Shown here: positions 61,860 through 64,000 of the stretch, piece after piece
Layout of the letters: every line of letters begins with the position of its first letter
How positions within the stretch are numbered: the stretch's first letter is position 1
Source of the DNA: Mariniphaga sp.
GTDB taxonomy: Bacteria; Bacteroidota; Bacteroidia; Bacteroidales; Prolixibacteraceae
Direction: 5' to 3'
Length of the DNA: 64,000 nucleotides
Assembly (NCBI GenBank): GCA_024636975.1
Contig: JAGXGA010000061.1
Location: forward strand, 1 to 64,000
Program-made: the position numbers and the translations under genes
The notes under the pieces: generated by a model
What the model saw: only the letters and a program-made list of their open reading frames with translations
Told to the model about the DNA's origin: nothing
Database searches by the model: none

Positions 61860-63196
61860 TACAGATTTCTTACCTGTTCTTTAAATTGTCTTCCCCGGTC
61901 TTCATAGTTATCAAATAAATCGAAACTGGCGCAAGCAGGCGAAAGCAAAACAGTATCGCCATTGCGCGAGAGGTAATAGGCTGCCTTTACAGCTTCCTCC
62001 ATACTTGAAGCATCCACTACATTCTTTAAAACGCCATCAAATGCTGCATGAAGTTTTGAATTGTCCTTTCCAAGGCATACAATAGCCTTTACTTTTTCTT
62101 TAATCAAAGGTGTAAGCATGGAATAATCGTTTCCTTTATCGATTCCCCCGGCAATCCACACTATCGATTTAGGAATACTTTCAAGGGCATACCAGGTAGA
62201 ATTTATATTGGTTGCTTTTGAATCGTTTATAAATTCAATTCCATGAACCTTTAAAAACTTTTCTAACCGGTGCTCTACTCCTTTGAAATCAGATAAACTT
62301 TCACGCAGTTTTTCGTTTTTGATCTCAAATACCTGGCTCGCTATACCCGCTGCCATAGAATTATAAAAATTATGCTTCCCTTGCAATGAAATATCCAGAA
62401 TTGACATGCTGAATTGGTTTTTGTTATAATTAATTATCATCTCTTCGTTTAAAATTCCTGCTCCCTGTTCATCCGGTTCATGTAAACTAAATGGATAGCA
62501 ACCAGATAATATATTTCTTTTAATCAGTTCTTTTTGAATAATCTCATCGTCCTCGCAATAAATAAAAACATCATTTTCAGTCTGGTTTTGAATAATACGA
62601 AACTTGGAATCGATGTAATTCTGCATATTGTAGCCGTACCGGTCGAGGTGGTCGGGAGTAATGTTCAGCAGAATTGCCACATCAGCCTTAAAATCGAACA
62701 TGCCATCGAGCTGGAAGCTGCTCAGCTCAATTACATATACATCGTGGTTATGTTCGGCAACCTGAAGGGCATAACTGTTTCCCACGTTCCCTGCAAGTCC
62801 AACGTGCAGCCCTGCATTTTTAAGTATGTGATAAATAAGTAATGTTGTGGTAGTTTTACCATTACTCCCTGTAATGCATACTGTTTTAGCATTTGTATAT
62901 CTTCCGGCAAATTCAATTTCCGAGATTACCGGTATGCCTTTATCCTTCAGCTTAAGGACCATTTCAGCATTATCAGGAATACCGGGGCTTTTTACTACCA
63001 GACCGGCCTGCAATATTTTTTCTTCCGAATGCCTGCCTTGTTCATAATCAATGTTGTAGTCAGCAAGTACCTTGCTGTATTTTTGCTTTACTGCTCCCAA
63101 ATCGGAAACAAATACATCATACCCCTGTTTTTGCGCCAGTATTGCCGAACCAACACCGCTTTCTCCTCCACCCAATATGACGATTTTCTCCTTCAT
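61859..63196 (-). CDS. murD: UDP-N-acetylmuramoylalanine-D-glutamate ligase
   Basis: MurD adds D-Glu to UDP-MurNAc-L-Ala. The 445 residues have an N-terminal Rossmann part (VILGGGESGVGSAIL, about 5-19), the ATP P-loop ITGSNGKTTTTLL (about 109-121), the NITPDHLDRYGYN segment (about 181-193), a HNFYNSMAA and the terminal LLSPACASFDLFDNYEDRG. The length and order are typical. It lies directly after mraY with no gap and overlaps ftsW by one base. Confidence 0.97.
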   Translation of the reverse strand: MKEKIVILGGGESGVGSAILAQKQGYDVFVSDLGAVKQKYSKVLADYNIDYEQGRHSEEKILQAGLVVKSPGIPDNAEMVLKLKDKGIPVISEIEFAGRYTNAKTVCITGSNGKTTTTLLIYHILKNAGLHVGLAGNVGNSYALQVAEHNHDVYVIELSSFQLDGMFDFKADVAILLNITPDHLDRYGYNMQNYIDSKFRIIQNQTENDVFIYCEDDEIIQKELIKRNILSGCYPFSLHEPDEQGAGILNEEMIINYNKNQFSMSILDISLQGKHNFYNSMAAGIASQVFEIKNEKLRESLSDFKGVEHRLEKFLKVHGIEFINDSKATNINSTWYALESIPKSIVWIAGGIDKGNDYSMLTPLIKEKVKAIVCLGKDNSKLHAAFDGVLKNVVDASSMEEAVKAAYYLSRNGDTVLLSPACASFDLFDNYEDRGRQFKEQVRNL

Positions 63197-64000
63197 TTAC
63201 CTGATCTTTAGGGTTACAATAGTTAGTATCGCCAACATAATCCCTACAATCCAGAAGCGGGCAACGATTTTTGATTCGTGAAGGCCTTTCATCTGGTAAT
63301 GGTGGTGTATCGGGCTCATCAGGAATACTCTTCGCCCCTCCCCATACTTCTTCTTGGTATATTTAAAGTAAGCAACCTGTATGACCACCGATAAATTTTC
63401 AATCAGGAAAATCCCACATAAAAGAGGTATTAATATTTCTTTCCGGATGATAACTGAAAAAACAGCCAGGATTCCACCAAGGGCCAGACTTCCGGTATCG
63501 CCCATAAATACCTGGGCAGGAAATGAATTGTACCATAAAAAACCGACTGTTGCCCCAATAAATGCTGCCATAAAAACAGTAAGTTCACCGGAATTCGGTA
63601 TATACATGATGTTGAGGTAATCGGAGTAGATGACGTTACCGCTGACATATGCAAGTATCCCTAAAGTAGCCCCGCTGATTGCCGATGTTCCCGTAGCCAG
63701 GCCATCAAGTCCGTCAGTAAGGTTTGCAGCATTCGAAACGGCTGTGATTATCAGTATAATGGCAAGAGCATATACCAGCCACTTCAGCCATGATGCAGCA
63801 TCACCGGCAAAGGCCACCAGCCATTCATAGTCGAACTCATTCTTTTTGACAAACGGAATTGTGGTTTTGGTTGATTTCACATCTTCCGTTACATATTGCA
63901 TGCGTTGCCTGCCGGTTTCCGGATCTACAACAATTTCCCTCAGCTCAGCTCCACCCGGGCTCTGCACCTGTTCCCTGACCATCACATCATCGCTTATAAA
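63197..64000 (-). CDS. mraY: Phospho-N-acetylmuramoyl-pentapeptide-transferase (5' end cut by window edge)
   Basis: MraY makes lipid I from UDP-MurNAc-pentapeptide and undecaprenyl phosphate. The frame is open to the window end (positions 63986-64000 continue as ISDD), so the gene starts outside and at least 267 codons are seen, against about 410-420 for the Bacteroidota protein. Family motifs in the visible part are [15 protein letters not shown] (catalytic Asp), [11 protein letters not shown] and [11 protein letters not shown], with about seven transmembrane helices. It precedes murD with no gap. An ATG at 63985 is not the real start. Confidence 0.96.
   Translation of the reverse strand, partial: FISDDVMVREQVQSPGGAELREIVVDPETGRQRMQYVTEDVKSTKTTIPFVKKNEFDYEWLVAFAGDAASWLKWLVYALAIILIITAVSNAANLTDGLDGLATGTSAISGATLGILAYVSGNVIYSDYLNIMYIPNSGELTVFMAAFIGATVGFLWYNSFPAQVFMGDTGSLALGGILAVFSVIIRKEILIPLLCGIFLIENLSVVIQVAYFKYTKKKYGEGRRVFLMSPIHHHYQMKGLHESKIVARFWIVGIMLAILTIVTLKIR

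Overview
The window looks like a chromosomal segment of a Bacteroidota bacterium, probably a marine or anaerobic member of the Marinilabiliales/Prolixibacteraceae type (inference). The grounds are a dcw cluster ending ftsA-ftsZ-GatB/YqeY, a Rho factor with a long Gln-rich N-terminal insertion, a single-chain pyruvate:ferredoxin oxidoreductase, several TAnnTTTG-type -7 promoter motifs, few clear Shine-Dalgarno sequences, and Bacteroidota-typical families (DUF5916, DUF1080, DUF5777-like barrels, DUF4372 IS4 transposase).

Left part (1-13,700) is AT-rich and accessory. It holds a tiny diheme cytochrome lipoprotein, a seven-repeat lipoprotein, and a compact type I restriction-modification locus read leftwards: hsdM, hsdS, a possible uracil-DNA-glycosylase-like gene, hsdR and a YgjP-type metalloprotease. 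hsdR carries one in-frame amber codon between its Walker A and DEAH motifs, so modification is probably intact and restriction probably off. A frameshifted YwqK/MORN-like gene and a complete IS4-family element with 10-bp terminal inverted repeats follow; the element has cut off the 5' part of a small gene.

The accessory region ends at a tRNA cluster (13,816-14,167): tRNA-Ser(GCT) and tRNA-Pro(TGG), each preceded by a degenerate copy of its own 5' part. From there the window is mostly ordinary core genome. It holds two successive YtxH plus holin-like (PF07332) gene pairs, a hybrid histidine kinase with a stand-alone receiver, a DUF1080 lipoprotein, an AbgT transporter, TrmO, a metallophosphoesterase, a GH16 glucanase, a HAD phosphatase with an AEC transporter, glyA, and the 2-oxoglutarate dehydrogenase genes odhA-odhB. 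Further on are a barrel/Rieske pair, a DUF5916 outer-membrane protein, rho, an AAA ATPase, nifJ, tRNA-Thr(CGT), a cyclophilin and a stand-alone methionine-synthase-reactivation-like protein.

The right end (52,912-64,000) is a tightly packed leftward dcw operon: mraY (cut by the window edge), murD, ftsW, murG, murC, ftsQ, ftsA, two tandem full-length ftsZ paralogues, and GatB/YqeY. The two FtsZ proteins keep the GTPase core but differ completely in their C-terminal tails. Only the downstream copy has an IPAYxRR-type anchor peptide.

Intergenic space carries repeats that the genes do not explain. There is a roughly 230-bp dispersed repeat in two direct copies (25,617 and 30,975) sharing a hairpin, and a 138-bp imperfect palindrome with a 58-bp perfect core (23,158-23,295). 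A small inverted repeat near 48,700 ends in nearly the same sequence as that palindrome. Candidates for something undescribed are the double FtsZ arrangement, the two repeat families, and the five-gene type I locus with its disabled nuclease.
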